From contig NZ_JACFSK010000001.1 of NCBI RefSeq assembly GCF_016100455.1, forward strand, positions 310,001 to 374,000: a DNA stretch of 64,000 bases. Direction: 5' to 3'. Under the pieces are notes generated by a model. The model was given only the letters and a program-made list of their open reading frames with translations. It did no database searches and was not told where the DNA came from. Positions 38,605 to 47,156 of the stretch are shown in pieces; the first letter of the stretch is position 1; the number at the start of each line of letters is the position of its first letter. A program made the translations under genes and the position numbers. Origin of the DNA: Bartonella sp. M0283. Its GTDB lineage: Bacteria > Pseudomonadota > Alphaproteobacteria > Rhizobiales > Rhizobiaceae.

Positions 38605-39666
38605 ATGCAACTTCCTGCCAATTTGAGAAGCGCACTCGACGAGCTTTTCGGACAGACAAATCCGTCCGACCTCGAAAAAGCCTCAAGCCGGCTTACCCGC
38701 CGTTATCGCGATGAAGTGCTGGACGGGAAAATGCATATTGGCGATAAAAATGCGGCTCTCGGCTATATTGCAGCGCGCTTTCCGGCAACCTATGGCGCGG
38801 TTTATTCCGCACTTGATGAAGTGGCCGATATGTGCCCTTCCTTTTTGCCGTCAAGCCAGCTTGATGTCGGGGCAGGGCCGGGGACTGCCGTTTTTGCTGC
38901 AAGCAGAATTTTTCCGTCTCTTAAAAAGGCAACGCTTGTCGAGCAAAGCAATGACATTATCGCTATTGGCAAGCAATTGTTTTCCCGTTTGAATGACGAA
39001 GAAGAACCCTATATTTCCGCCGGACAATCCGACGAATTGTCCCGCGGAGCTTCTTCTGAAAACGATTGTCAAACCACCTTTTCAACCAATTGGCAAAAAA
39101 CCGATATTTCAGCGCTTTCCGGTGAAAAATTGTCGAATGCCGATCTTGTCACGGCTAGTTACGTACTTGACGAGCTTCAAGAAAAAACACAGGATTTTCT
39201 GGTCGACAGACTTTGGGAAAAAACCCTTGGTGTGCTTTTATTGGTAGAGCCTGGAACACCTGCCGGTTTTAAAAGACTGATGCGTCAGCGCCAAAGATTG
39301 CTCGAACAATCTGCCCATATCCTTGCTCCCTGTCCTCATGAATTAGCCTGTCCGGTCCAGTCTCCCGACTGGTGCCATTTTTCTGTCAGGGTTGAACGGT
39401 CGCGCATGCACAAGCTTGCCAAACAGGCTGTTGTTCCTTTTGAAGACGAGAAATATTGTTATCTTGCTGTGACAGAAAAAAAGACGGATGTGCAATATTG
39501 TCGCATCCTTTCGCGTCCGCAACGCTCAAGCGGAAGAATAGATATTTCGCTTTGCTTGCCAAATGGCGAAAAAAACACTGAAATCTCAACAAAAAAGAAC
39601 AAGACATTGTTTAGCCGGATGAGGCGTCTTGAATGGGGATCCAGATTTGAAAATATAAAACCTTAG
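38605..39666 (+). CDS. Rsm22-type ribosomal RNA-associated methyltransferase
   Basis: This 353-residue protein of the bacterial/mitochondrial Rsm22 (METTL17) family carries a SAM-binding motif DVGAGPGT (residues 87-94), the EPGTPAGF motif (215-222), and the family cysteines Cys243, Cys249 and Cys257 (CPHELACP...DWCHF) with Cys285, which in the mitochondrial relatives hold an iron-sulfur cluster. It probably acts in small-subunit ribosome assembly. Its RNA target in bacteria is not established. Divergent from the choline transporter and followed by a small RNA candidate. Confidence 0.85.
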   Translation: MQLPANLRSALDELFGQTNPSDLEKASSRLTRRYRDEVLDGKMHIGDKNAALGYIAARFPATYGAVYSALDEVADMCPSFLPSSQLDVGAGPGTAVFAASRIFPSLKKATLVEQSNDIIAIGKQLFSRLNDEEEPYISAGQSDELSRGASSENDCQTTFSTNWQKTDISALSGEKLSNADLVTASYVLDELQEKTQDFLVDRLWEKTLGVLLLVEPGTPAGFKRLMRQRQRLLEQSAHILAPCPHELACPVQSPDWCHFSVRVERSRMHKLAKQAVVPFEDEKYCYLAVTEKKTDVQYCRILSRPQRSSGRIDISLCLPNGEKNTEISTKKNKTLFSRMRRLEWGSRFENIKP

Positions 39667-39680
39667 GTTGTAAAAAATTG

Positions 39681-39708
39681 TTGACTATTTTAGCCTCTCC
39701 TCTATATT
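39681..39708 (+). promoter_or_regulatory. sigma-70 type promoter of the small RNA
   Basis: TTGACT (39681-39686) and TATATT (39703-39708) are 16 bases apart, close to the housekeeping consensus. Transcription would start near 39715, only about 50 bases after the Rsm22-type gene and with no gene in the following 700 bases. Confidence 0.65.
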
Positions 39709-39714
39709 TGAAAT

Positions 39715-39851
39715 CACCGCACGAAAGAACCCACGTTCTGGTTGTGTTGGTTACAGGTGTTTAGGTCCCCCGCTATTTCCTACGCCTGTGTCCCCCTTTC
39801 TTAAGAGGGGGAGAAAAGTCCGGGTCCCCAATGCCCGGACTTTTCTTTTTT
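39715..39851 (+). ncRNA. candidate small regulatory RNA, about 137 nt
   Basis: The segment has its own promoter and ends in a strong intrinsic terminator: GAAAAGTCCGGG (39813-39824) and CCCGGACTTTTC (39834-39845), then T6. Before it lie a hairpin with CCCCCT/AGGGGG arms around CTTAAG (39792-39811) and another with ACAGGTG/CGCCTGT arms that exposes a GGTCCCCCGC loop. No reading frame of use is present. The C-rich loop could pair with Shine-Dalgarno sequences, as in several alphaproteobacterial Hfq-binding small RNAs, but I cannot assign a known family. A cis role on the trp leader downstream is unlikely because of the terminator. Confidence 0.68.
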
Positions 39852-40416
39852 CTTGAGAAGACTTTGTGCTCTATTGCTTTGGTCGGCATGTGTTTATTCA
39901 ATCTATATTTGGTAAAAAGCCTCGTTTGTTTCAGAAAAAATAATTCAATCCGGTTTTCTTCTTCATTTTGGAGAACACCAACAGGACGATTTTGTTAAAA
40001 AAGCCGGCTTTGCCGCGCTCTCAAAGATAAATCCTCCCGCCGGTCGGTGCGGCAAACAAAGTGGTTTTATCGGTGTAAAATCCGGATTGATATGGCGTTT
40101 GATGGGTAAAAAAGCCGGATTTTTTAAGAGAACGCATTTTCGTCAACACAGAAGAAAAGGCTGAGACGTTTGGATAATGAAATGATTGTCCAAAGGGCCG
40201 CGTGAATAAACCCGATAGTGTCGGACAAACAATGGCACCGCGAGGCAAATTTTAATGATTTCATTATCGGGATGCGTTTTCATTATCGGGAAGAGCGCTA
40301 CCGGTCAAAAATTAGCTCATCCTCTATTCTTGACAAAAAGAGGTTAAAGCTCATCTCTTTTTCATTATTGCTGTTTTCTGTTGCTATAGAATATCGGACA
40401 GGTTAAAAGGATTTCC
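39852..40416. other. spacer between the small RNA and the trp leader, with inverted and direct repeats
   Basis: No gene is seen. GATAATGAAATGATT (40173-40187) and AATGATTTCATTATC (40254-40268) form a long inverted repeat with one mismatch, spaced by 66 bases that include a small CCGA/TCGG hairpin. TTTCATTATCGGG is then repeated directly at about 40259 and 40279. The trp promoter should lie near the end of this stretch (TATAGAAT at about 40385). Confidence 0.5.
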
Positions 40417-40464
40417 ATGAACAATAAACGTACATTCATGATCTGGTGGTGGGGTTGCTTTTAG
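40417..40464 (+). CDS. trpL: trp operon leader peptide
   Basis: This 15-residue frame, MNNKRTFMIWWWGCF, has three consecutive Trp codons and is preceded by AAAAGGA. It is followed 36 bases later by a terminator hairpin and then by trpE(G). This is the arrangement of the rhizobial trpE(G) attenuator: ribosome stalling at the Trp codons when charged tRNA-Trp is short prevents terminator formation. In Sinorhizobium the leader peptide itself also has a trans role. Whether it does here is unknown. Confidence 0.9.
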   Translation: MNNKRTFMIWWWGCF

Positions 40465-40500
40465 CGGCCTCAGCTTGTTTGTGCACAAAATTCAGGACAA

Positions 40501-40532
40501 GGTCGCGACGGAAAACCGGGCGGCCTTTTTTA
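40501..40532 (+). terminator. trp attenuator terminator
   Basis: GGTCGC (40501-40506) pairs with GCGGCC (40520-40525, one G:U), with an inner CGG-AAAA-CCG stem, followed by TTTTTT. GCGGCC also occurs just after the leader stop (40464-40469), so a competing pairing with the upstream part is possible. Confidence 0.85.
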
Positions 40533-40580
40533 TATACTCCGTTCCGGTGGTGACCTTCAAAACAGGACGGAGTTTTAAAT

Positions 40581-42761
40581 ATGGAAAAGAATATGGCTGG
40601 TGAAAAAACTTTTGAATACCGCACGAAAGGGAACATAAAAGTTAGCCGTTTTTGCGAGAATATTGCCTATGAAAGTGCAATCGACAAAATGGTTGATGCT
40701 CTGGATAGCCACCGTGGGGCAATTTTTTCATCGAATTATGAATATCCGGGGCGCTATACACGCTGGGATTCCGGCATTATCGACCCGCCAATTGCCATTA
40801 CGTCGCGCGGGCGGGTGATGAAAATCGAGGCGCTCAACGAGCGCGGTCAAGTCATCCTCGATATGATCGAGCCACGTCTTGAAATTCTCGACGCTGTCGA
40901 AGCAACCGAGCGCGAAAAAGCCAAATTGGCAATTACGGTCAAAAAACCGGGTCGTGTCTTCAGCGAGGAAGAACGCTCCCGTATGCCATCGGTTTTTTCT
41001 CTGTTGCGGGCTATTTGCGATCTTTTCCATTCGACAGAAGACCAGAGTCTTGGCCTTTACGGCGCTTTCGGCTATGACCTTGCGTTCCAGTTCGAACCCA
41101 TAGAATTTAAAATCAAACGTCCTGACGACCAGCGGGATATGGTGCTTTATTTGCCGGATTCCATTCTCATTGTCGACCATTATTCGGCGCGCGCATGGAT
41201 CGAGAATTATGATTTTTCCGAGCATGAAAAAACAACCATAGGTTTAGTTCGTTCTACCGAAGAAAAGCCGTTTAAAGCGGCCAAAGCGGTTCCGCAAAAA
41301 GGCGATCATGAAAAGGGCGAATATGCTTCTCTGGTGAGGGAAGCCAAGGAAAGTTTCAAGCGCGGCGATCTCTTCGAGGTGGTGCCGGGGCAAACTTTCT
41401 ATGAAGCTTGTCCGGCAAGTCCTTCGGCAATCAGCAGAAGATTGAAACTTACCAATCCATCTCCCTATTCTTTCTTTATAAATCTCGGAGAACAGGAATA
41501 TCTCGTTGGCGCTTCGCCTGAAATGTATGTTCGGGTGACGGGAAGGCGGGTTGAAACCTGCCCGATTTCCGGAACAATCAAACGCGGGCAGGATGCTATT
41601 GCCGATTCCGAGCAGATATTGGCTTTGCTCAATTCCAAAAAGGATGAGTCGGAATTGACCATGTGCTCGGATGTTGACCGCAATGATAAAAGCCGCGTAT
41701 GCGAACCGGGGTCGGTGAGGGTTATCGGGCGCCGGCAAATTGAAATGTATTCGCGCCTTATTCACACGGTTGATCATATCGAGGGGCGTTTGAGAAACGG
41801 CCTTGATGCGTTCGATGCTTTTCTGTCCCATGCATGGGCTGTGACTGTAACCGGTGCACCGAAATTATGGGCTATGCGCTTTATCGAAAATCATGAAAGA
41901 AGTGCGCGTGCATGGTATGCGGGCGCTATCGGCATGATTTTCTTCAATGGCGATATGAATACGGGGCTCACTCTTCGCACCGTGCGCATCAAGGATGGTG
42001 TGGCATCGGTCAGGGCAGGCGCAACATTGCTTTATGATTCCAATCCGGAAGAGGAAGAAAAAGAGACAGAACTGAAAGCGTCTGCCATGATCGCCGCTAT
42101 CCGTGACAGTGCCAAACCTTTGCCGAAAGCCGTAAGGCAGGAAAAAGAAAAGCCCGGAACGGGGGTCAATATCCTGCTTGTCGACCATGAAGATTCATTT
42201 GTGCACACGCTTGCCAATTATTTCCGCGAAACGGGCGCCAAGGTAACAACGGTAAGAAGTCCGGTGGATGAAAAAGTGTTTGAAACGGTCAATCCCGATC
42301 TTGTTGTTTTGTCACCGGGACCGGGAACACCGAAAGATTTCAATTGTGAAGACACAATCAATAAAGCAAGGGCGCGTAAAATTCCGATTTTCGGCGTTTG
42401 TCTGGGGCTGCAAGCACTGACAGAAGCTTTCGGCGGCAGCCTTCGTGTGCTTGATCAGCCGATGCATGGCAAACCGTCGCGCATCCATATTACCAGCGAA
42501 ACCCTGCTGTTTAAGGATTTGCCAAAAGAAATAACGGTTGGCCGCTATCATTCGATTTTTGCCGACCCGAGCCGCTTGCCTTCCGAATTTAACGTGACAG
42601 CAGAAACCGCAGATGGTGTTATTATGGCAATCGAACATAAAAGCCAGCCGATTGCCGCTGTGCAGTTCCATCCCGAATCGATTATGAGCCTCGGCGGAAA
42701 TGTTGGAATGGCAATCATTGAAAATGTTGTTTCAAGACTAATTAAGAAGGCATGGCAATGA
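40581..42761 (+). CDS. trpE(G): fused anthranilate synthase TrpE(G)
   Basis: This 726-residue fusion performs the first step of tryptophan synthesis, chorismate plus glutamine to anthranilate. The N-terminal TrpE part (to about residue 515) has [20 protein letters not shown], the catalytic PISGTIKRG and the [16 protein letters not shown] segment. The C-terminal glutamine amidotransferase has [13 protein letters not shown] with Cys607, and QFHPES with His697 and Glu699. A single-chain enzyme is typical of Rhizobiales and Brucella. GGAG lies about ten bases ahead of the ATG. Control is by the leader peptide and terminator upstream. The rest of the trp pathway is not in the window. Confidence 0.96.
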   Translation: MEKNMAGEKTFEYRTKGNIKVSRFCENIAYESAIDKMVDALDSHRGAIFSSNYEYPGRYTRWDSGIIDPPIAITSRGRVMKIEALNERGQVILDMIEPRLEILDAVEATEREKAKLAITVKKPGRVFSEEERSRMPSVFSLLRAICDLFHSTEDQSLGLYGAFGYDLAFQFEPIEFKIKRPDDQRDMVLYLPDSILIVDHYSARAWIENYDFSEHEKTTIGLVRSTEEKPFKAAKAVPQKGDHEKGEYASLVREAKESFKRGDLFEVVPGQTFYEACPASPSAISRRLKLTNPSPYSFFINLGEQEYLVGASPEMYVRVTGRRVETCPISGTIKRGQDAIADSEQILALLNSKKDESELTMCSDVDRNDKSRVCEPGSVRVIGRRQIEMYSRLIHTVDHIEGRLRNGLDAFDAFLSHAWAVTVTGAPKLWAMRFIENHERSARAWYAGAIGMIFFNGDMNTGLTLRTVRIKDGVASVRAGATLLYDSNPEEEEKETELKASAMIAAIRDSAKPLPKAVRQEKEKPGTGVNILLVDHEDSFVHTLANYFRETGAKVTTVRSPVDEKVFETVNPDLVVLSPGPGTPKDFNCEDTINKARARKIPIFGVCLGLQALTEAFGGSLRVLDQPMHGKPSRIHITSETLLFKDLPKEITVGRYHSIFADPSRLPSEFNVTAETADGVIMAIEHKSQPIAAVQFHPESIMSLGGNVGMAIIENVVSRLIKKAWQ

Positions 42762-43669
42762 CAGATGCGAATTCAAGGCTGAAACAATTGGCAATATGGT
42801 CTATCCCTGTTGCCATTGTTGTTTTTGCGCTCAAATATTTCGCTTATTATATAACCGGCTCGGTGGCTCTTTATTCCGATGCGCTGGAGTCGATTGTCAA
42901 TGTCATTGCAGCAATTGGCGCTTTTGTTGCCATTATAATCAGCATGAAACCGGCCGATAACGATCACCCCTTCGGCCATACCAAGGCAGAATATTTTTCG
43001 GCAATTCTTGAAGGGGCAATGATTTTTGTTGCCGCCATCATGATCTTGCATGAATCATGGCCTTTGCTTACCTCGACCCATTTGCCGGAACAACCCGGAT
43101 ATGGGCTGGCGATCAACCTTGCAGCGAGTGCCATCAATGCAATCTGGGCTCTCATTCTGATAAAACAGGGCAGAATTTCCCATTCTCCGGCATTGAAAGC
43201 CGACGGTATGCATTTAATGACCGACGTTTTTACCTCTTTTGGTGTGCTGGCCGGTCTTCTTGCAGCAATCTTGAGCGGTTGGGCCATTCTTGACCCCGTA
43301 CTTGCTATTATTGTGGCCTTGAACATTCTCTGGCAAGGCTGGAAGGTTATCAATAATTCGGTGCAGGGGCTGATGGATGTCGGTGTCGAGCTTGAAGAGA
43401 CAATGCGCATCAGAGACCTTATTTCAAGCCATGCAGCCGGTGCTATAGAAGCGCATGATTTGCGCACACGTGTGGCGGGTCAAGTAACCTTTATCGAATT
43501 CCATCTGGTGGTTCCCTCTAAAATGACGGTGGGGGACGCGCACGATATATGCAACAGAATAGAAGATGCTCTTAAACAAGAAATCGAAAATGCACATATT
43601 GTCATTCACATCGAACCGGAAGAGGAAGCAAAACTGCCAAAGGGGACCACTGCCGTTCCCATTGCATGA
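42758..43669 (+). CDS. cation diffusion facilitator metal exporter
   Basis: This protein has 303 residues from the ATG at 42758, which overlaps the trpE(G) stop by four bases (ATGA) and has AAGAAGG seven bases ahead. The six-helix CDF transporter shows [15 protein letters not shown] in TM2 (metal-site Asp), [13 protein letters not shown], and [18 protein letters not shown] in TM5. A C-terminal cytoplasmic ferredoxin-like domain ends in VIHIEPEEE. It would export zinc, iron or manganese against protons; which one cannot be read. Being coupled to trpE(G) is odd functionally and makes its expression dependent on tryptophan supply unless an internal promoter exists. Confidence 0.9.
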   Translation: MTDANSRLKQLAIWSIPVAIVVFALKYFAYYITGSVALYSDALESIVNVIAAIGAFVAIIISMKPADNDHPFGHTKAEYFSAILEGAMIFVAAIMILHESWPLLTSTHLPEQPGYGLAINLAASAINAIWALILIKQGRISHSPALKADGMHLMTDVFTSFGVLAGLLAAILSGWAILDPVLAIIVALNILWQGWKVINNSVQGLMDVGVELEETMRIRDLISSHAAGAIEAHDLRTRVAGQVTFIEFHLVVPSKMTVGDAHDICNRIEDALKQEIENAHIVIHIEPEEEAKLPKGTTAVPIA

Positions 43670-43677
43670 GGAGCATT

Positions 43678-44253
43678 ATGTTAAAAATCAGAAATTTGAA
43701 AGAAACTGTATTATCCGACCATTGGACAAAACTGACAGCCGTTTCCTATGAGCAGCAAGATGCTGCCAGCGAATGGAGAACAGTAAAGCGTGAAACCTAC
43801 CATAATCGCAATGGTGCCGCCGTTTTGCCTTATGACGAGGAAAGAAAAACAGTGCTTTTTGTCAAGCAGTTTCGGGCACCTGTCTATCTTGCATCCGGTT
43901 CCATGTATGTACTTGAGGCTTGTGCCGGCCACATAGAAAAAGACGAATCGGCCGATGAAACCATGCTGCGCGAGGCAAAAGAGGAATTAGGCTACCAGAT
44001 ACACAATCTCGAACTTGTTTTCAAAGGCTTCACAACACCGGGATTTTCAACCGAGCAGCTTTGGCTTTACCTTGCCCGCTATCGCCCGCAAGACCACCGT
44101 TTTTCGGGCGGAGGGCTCGCCAATGAAGGAGAAAATCTCGACATTGTTGAAATGTCCGCTGAAGAGGCAATAAAGCTTAACGACAAAGGACAGATCAACG
44201 ACATGAAAACAGCTCTGTTGATTAACGAGCTCAGTCACCGATTGAAATTTTGA
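43678..44253 (+). CDS. NUDIX hydrolase, ADP-ribose / GDP-mannose pyrophosphatase type
   Basis: This protein has 191 residues from the ATG at 43678, with GAGG a few bases ahead. The complete Nudix box reads GHIEKDESADETMLREAKEELGY, fitting Gx5Ex7REUxEExGU. The neighbouring motif FTTPGFSTEQLWLYLAR matches the ADP-ribose/GDP-mannose pyrophosphatase branch (NudK/YffH-like). It would cut a nucleotide-sugar diphosphate in a housecleaning role. It starts eight bases after the CDF gene and is probably the last gene of the trpE(G) transcript. Confidence 0.85.
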   Translation: MLKIRNLKETVLSDHWTKLTAVSYEQQDAASEWRTVKRETYHNRNGAAVLPYDEERKTVLFVKQFRAPVYLASGSMYVLEACAGHIEKDESADETMLREAKEELGYQIHNLELVFKGFTTPGFSTEQLWLYLARYRPQDHRFSGGGLANEGENLDIVEMSAEEAIKLNDKGQINDMKTALLINELSHRLKF

Positions 44254-44405
44254 ACGGCATCCAGTGAATTGCAAGACTTGAATTTTAGGTCTCAATCACG
44301 AAAAGCATGGCCTTGAGTGGCAAGAAGCGTAATTTTGAACACGAACCGGTGAAGCTTTGATAAAACGGGTTGCACTTGAAAAAAAGCTATGTCATATTTT
44401 CGCTC

Positions 44406-44624
44406 ATGAAAAAATATGGCGCACAAAAATTGTTGGATTTTGGCCGCATCTGTGATGCGGGCTTTTGTGCTTTGCCTTCAAATTTGCTTCTTCTCGGGCT
44501 TATGAGCGACTGCCGGGGCCGGTGAGGGGCGCCCGGCGGTCGTAATCTGCCGGCGTAAATGCTCCTCTTCAACAATCTTCATTTTAAAATATCAACCGGT
44601 TACCGGTGTTTCAGAAGAGCATAA
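44406..44624 (+). promoter_or_regulatory. leuA leader with Leu-rich frame and hairpins
   Basis: A frame at 44406-44525 of 39 codons ends in PSNLLLLGLMSDCRGR, with TTG CTT CTT CTC GGG CTT as a Leu-codon run. Its stop lies in a 12-pair hairpin formed by GCGACTGCCGGG (44506-44517) and CCCGGCGGTCGT (44532-44543). A competing pairing CCGGC/GCCGG (about 44533-44553) would exclude it. Further on, ATGCTC/CTCTTC (44559-44570) can pair with GAAGAGCAT near the leuA ribosome binding site. A second short frame (44559-44624) ends four bases before leuA. Together this looks like a leucine-responsive leader, more likely acting on translation because no T run follows the main hairpin. Confidence 0.55.
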
Positions 44625-44627
44625 ACT

Positions 44628-46325
44628 ATGAGTATTTCCCCGAATTTTTCACAAAAAGGCATGCCGACAGCATCGCAAAAATATCAACCTTACCCGCAAG
44701 TGACATTGAAAGACCGTACATGGCCTGACAAACGCATCGAAAAAGCACCAATCTGGTGTTCTGTCGATCTGCGTGATGGTAATCAGGCTTTGATCGACCC
44801 TATGGGGCAAGACCGCAAGGAGCGTATGTTCCGCATGCTTCTTGAAATGGGCTTTCCGGAAATCGAAATCGGTTTTCCATCGGCTTCGCAAACCGATTTC
44901 GACTTCGCGCGCTGGTGTATCGAACATGGCAATGTTCCTGAAAATGTGAGCTTGCAGGTTCTGGTCCAATGCCGTCCGGAATTGATTACCCGTACATTCG
45001 AGGCGCTCGAAGGAGCCAACCACCCGATTGTGCATTTTTACAATTCGACCAGCGAATTGCAGCGGCGGGTTGTGTTCGGAAAAGATGTTCAAGGCGTTAA
45101 AAAAATTGCGACCGATGCTGCAAAAATGGTCATGGATATGGCCGCCAAAGCCGGCAAACATTACCGTTTTGAGTATTCACCGGAAAGTTTTACCGGTACC
45201 GAGCTTGAAGTTGCGCTGGAAATTTCGAATGCCGTGATCGAGATTGTCAAACCGACGCCCGACAATAAAATGATTTTGAACCTGCCTTCCACGGTTGAAA
45301 TGTCCACTCCCAATATTTATGCCGACGAGATCGAATGGATGGGGCGCAATATTAACCGCCGTGACAGTGTGTTGATTTCTCTGCACCCGCATAATGACCG
45401 TGGTTGTGGCATTGCGGCCACCGAATTGGGCCTGCTTGCCGGTGCCGACCGTGTTGAGGGCACATTGTTCGGCAATGGTGAACGGACAGGTAATGTTGAT
45501 GTTGTCGCCCTTGCGTTGAATATGTTTACCCAAGGTGTTGATCCTGAACTTGATTGCTCGAATATAGAAAAGATCAAGGAAGTTTATGAATATTGCAATC
45601 AGCTCAGAATTCCGGAGCGCCACCCTTATGTTGGTGAATTGGTCTATACGGCTTTTTCGGGTTCGCATCAGGATGCGATCAATAAGGGCATGAAGGCAAT
45701 GAAAAAGTCCAATAAGACTTTGTGGGAAGTGCCTTATCTGCCGATTGACCCGCAAGATGTCGGCAGAAGCTATGAAGCCATTATCCGCATCAATTCGCAA
45801 TCGGGCAAAGGTGGCATTGCCTATATTCTGCAATCGGACTACGGCCTGAACCTGCCGCGCGCTTTGCAAATCGAATTTCGCGATGTTATCCAGCATATCA
45901 CCGACGAAGAAGGCAAAGAGCTTCCATCGAAGCGAATTTATGACGAATTCGTCAAGACCTATGTCAAACAGAATGATGGCCGTTTCGGTTTTGTCGACTA
46001 TAAAACCAAAGCAGACCCGAAGGAAAAAGGTCGCATTGATGTGACGGCAACAATTACCGATCACGGAAAAGAAAAAACCATCAAGGGAAGCGGTACCGGT
46101 CTGGTGGACGGCTTTATTGATGCTTTTTCCAAATATCTTGATAAAAAGCTTTCGGTTGTTGATTATTCAGAACATTCTTTGCAACGCGGTTCGGATGCAA
46201 AAGCCATTTGTTATATGGAAATAGCCTATCCGGAAGGCAAAATCTTCGGCGTTGCCATTGATGAAAATATTACGACAGCCTCGCTCGATGCTATCGTTTC
46301 AGCGGTTAACCGGTTGAAACTCTAA
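44628..46325 (+). CDS. leuA: 2-isopropylmalate synthase (LeuA type 2)
   Basis: This 565-residue enzyme of leucine biosynthesis condenses acetyl-CoA with 2-oxoisovalerate. The TIM barrel has WCSVDLRDGNQALIDPM, the metal-binding SLHPHNDRGCG, and GTLFGNGERTGNVD. The C-terminal part from about residue 440 is the allosteric domain for leucine feedback. The long form with PYPQVTLKDRTWPDKRI at the start is the LeuA type 2 found in Actinobacteria and many alphaproteobacteria. A structured leader precedes it. Single gene. Confidence 0.96.
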   Translation: MSISPNFSQKGMPTASQKYQPYPQVTLKDRTWPDKRIEKAPIWCSVDLRDGNQALIDPMGQDRKERMFRMLLEMGFPEIEIGFPSASQTDFDFARWCIEHGNVPENVSLQVLVQCRPELITRTFEALEGANHPIVHFYNSTSELQRRVVFGKDVQGVKKIATDAAKMVMDMAAKAGKHYRFEYSPESFTGTELEVALEISNAVIEIVKPTPDNKMILNLPSTVEMSTPNIYADEIEWMGRNINRRDSVLISLHPHNDRGCGIAATELGLLAGADRVEGTLFGNGERTGNVDVVALALNMFTQGVDPELDCSNIEKIKEVYEYCNQLRIPERHPYVGELVYTAFSGSHQDAINKGMKAMKKSNKTLWEVPYLPIDPQDVGRSYEAIIRINSQSGKGGIAYILQSDYGLNLPRALQIEFRDVIQHITDEEGKELPSKRIYDEFVKTYVKQNDGRFGFVDYKTKADPKEKGRIDVTATITDHGKEKTIKGSGTGLVDGFIDAFSKYLDKKLSVVDYSEHSLQRGSDAKAICYMEIAYPEGKIFGVAIDENITTASLDAIVSAVNRLKL

Positions 46326-46332
46326 TGTTTTA

Positions 46333-46373
46333 CGGGCGGCAACCAAGACTTCATGTTTTGACCTTGCCGCCCG
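46333..46373 (+). terminator. hairpin after leuA, possible terminator
   Basis: CGGGCGGCAA (46333-46342) pairs perfectly with TTGCCGCCCG (46364-46373) around a 21-base loop, eight bases after the leuA stop. No T run follows, so it may be an mRNA-stabilising hairpin or Rho-assisted end. Confidence 0.5.
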
Positions 46374-47030
46374 ATAACCTCTTGAATCCTGTCGACTTCT
46401 TGCCCCCCGTTAAATTCTCGAAAATCGTGACTACGCGAAAACAATAACCGGTATTTGACAAGTCGCCAGAAGAAGCAGGAAACATTTTCGTCAGTAGGCC
46501 ATTCCAGAACGCTTATGTATCTCACCACTTCATAACGGTTAAGCTGTCTCATTACTCCAAAAAACTTCTGTAGCCTTCAACACGCCAAATTACTTATCGC
46601 CCTTCACTATCTCAAAACGGCTTTTGGGGCCTCTGAAAAGAGGGGGCAAACCACGCGTTTTTAATTTTTCACGAAAATCAGAACTTAAAAAAGCAAAAAT
46701 AAAGAAAAAACGGTCGGGCGCAATCGCGCCTCACTGGTTTGACGAAACAATTGCCACAAAAAGTCCGGAAAATAGGGGATTTCAGTGAGCCACGCGAAAT
46801 ATCTATTAACAACACGGCAATCAATAGACATGAAAGCCAAGCGATTATCATCAAGGCCAACGCTTTGTTTCATATGGATTTTTCGTCTTTTCTTGGGAAA
46901 AAATTTTGCTTCAAAATATCGGTGTTCTGTCTATTTTTCATGAGTTTTGTGAGCATATGAAATCCAACTCACAATAGGAATATTCGCGGTCAAGCGAACC
47001 CAATTCATGCCGCGTTATTATTGGTTAAAA
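46374..47030. other. gene-free stretch after leuA
   Basis: No supported gene. Short frames on both strands are AT-rich and have no recognisable domain. Confidence 0.45.
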
Positions 47031-47085
47031 CGCCAGCATTATTTTAAATGTTGGCATTATCTTAAACGCCGGCATTATTTTAAAC
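47031..47085. repeat. 18 bp tandem repeat, three copies
   Basis: GCATTATTTTAAA-type cores begin at 47036, 47054 and 47072, exactly 18 bases apart, within units like GCCGGCATTATTTTAAAC. A more diverged copy precedes at about 47018. It lies 70 bases beyond the 3' end of the phosphoesterase gene. Confidence 0.8.
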
Positions 47086-47156
47086 CCGCTCTGTGCCAGC
47101 TCGTTACGGGAAAATTGCTGTCAGGCCTTTTGCCCGAATGCACTAAATCGAATGCA

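Noticed and set aside
44445..44466. GCCGCATCTGTGATGCGGGCTTTT as a terminator ahead of leuA
   Set aside because: The stem lies within the leader frame, before the Leu codon run, and the T run is only four bases, so it does not fit an attenuator terminator.
45177..46064. 295-codon frame antisense to leuA
   Set aside because: No ribosome binding site or known domain; it is fully inside leuA on the other strand.
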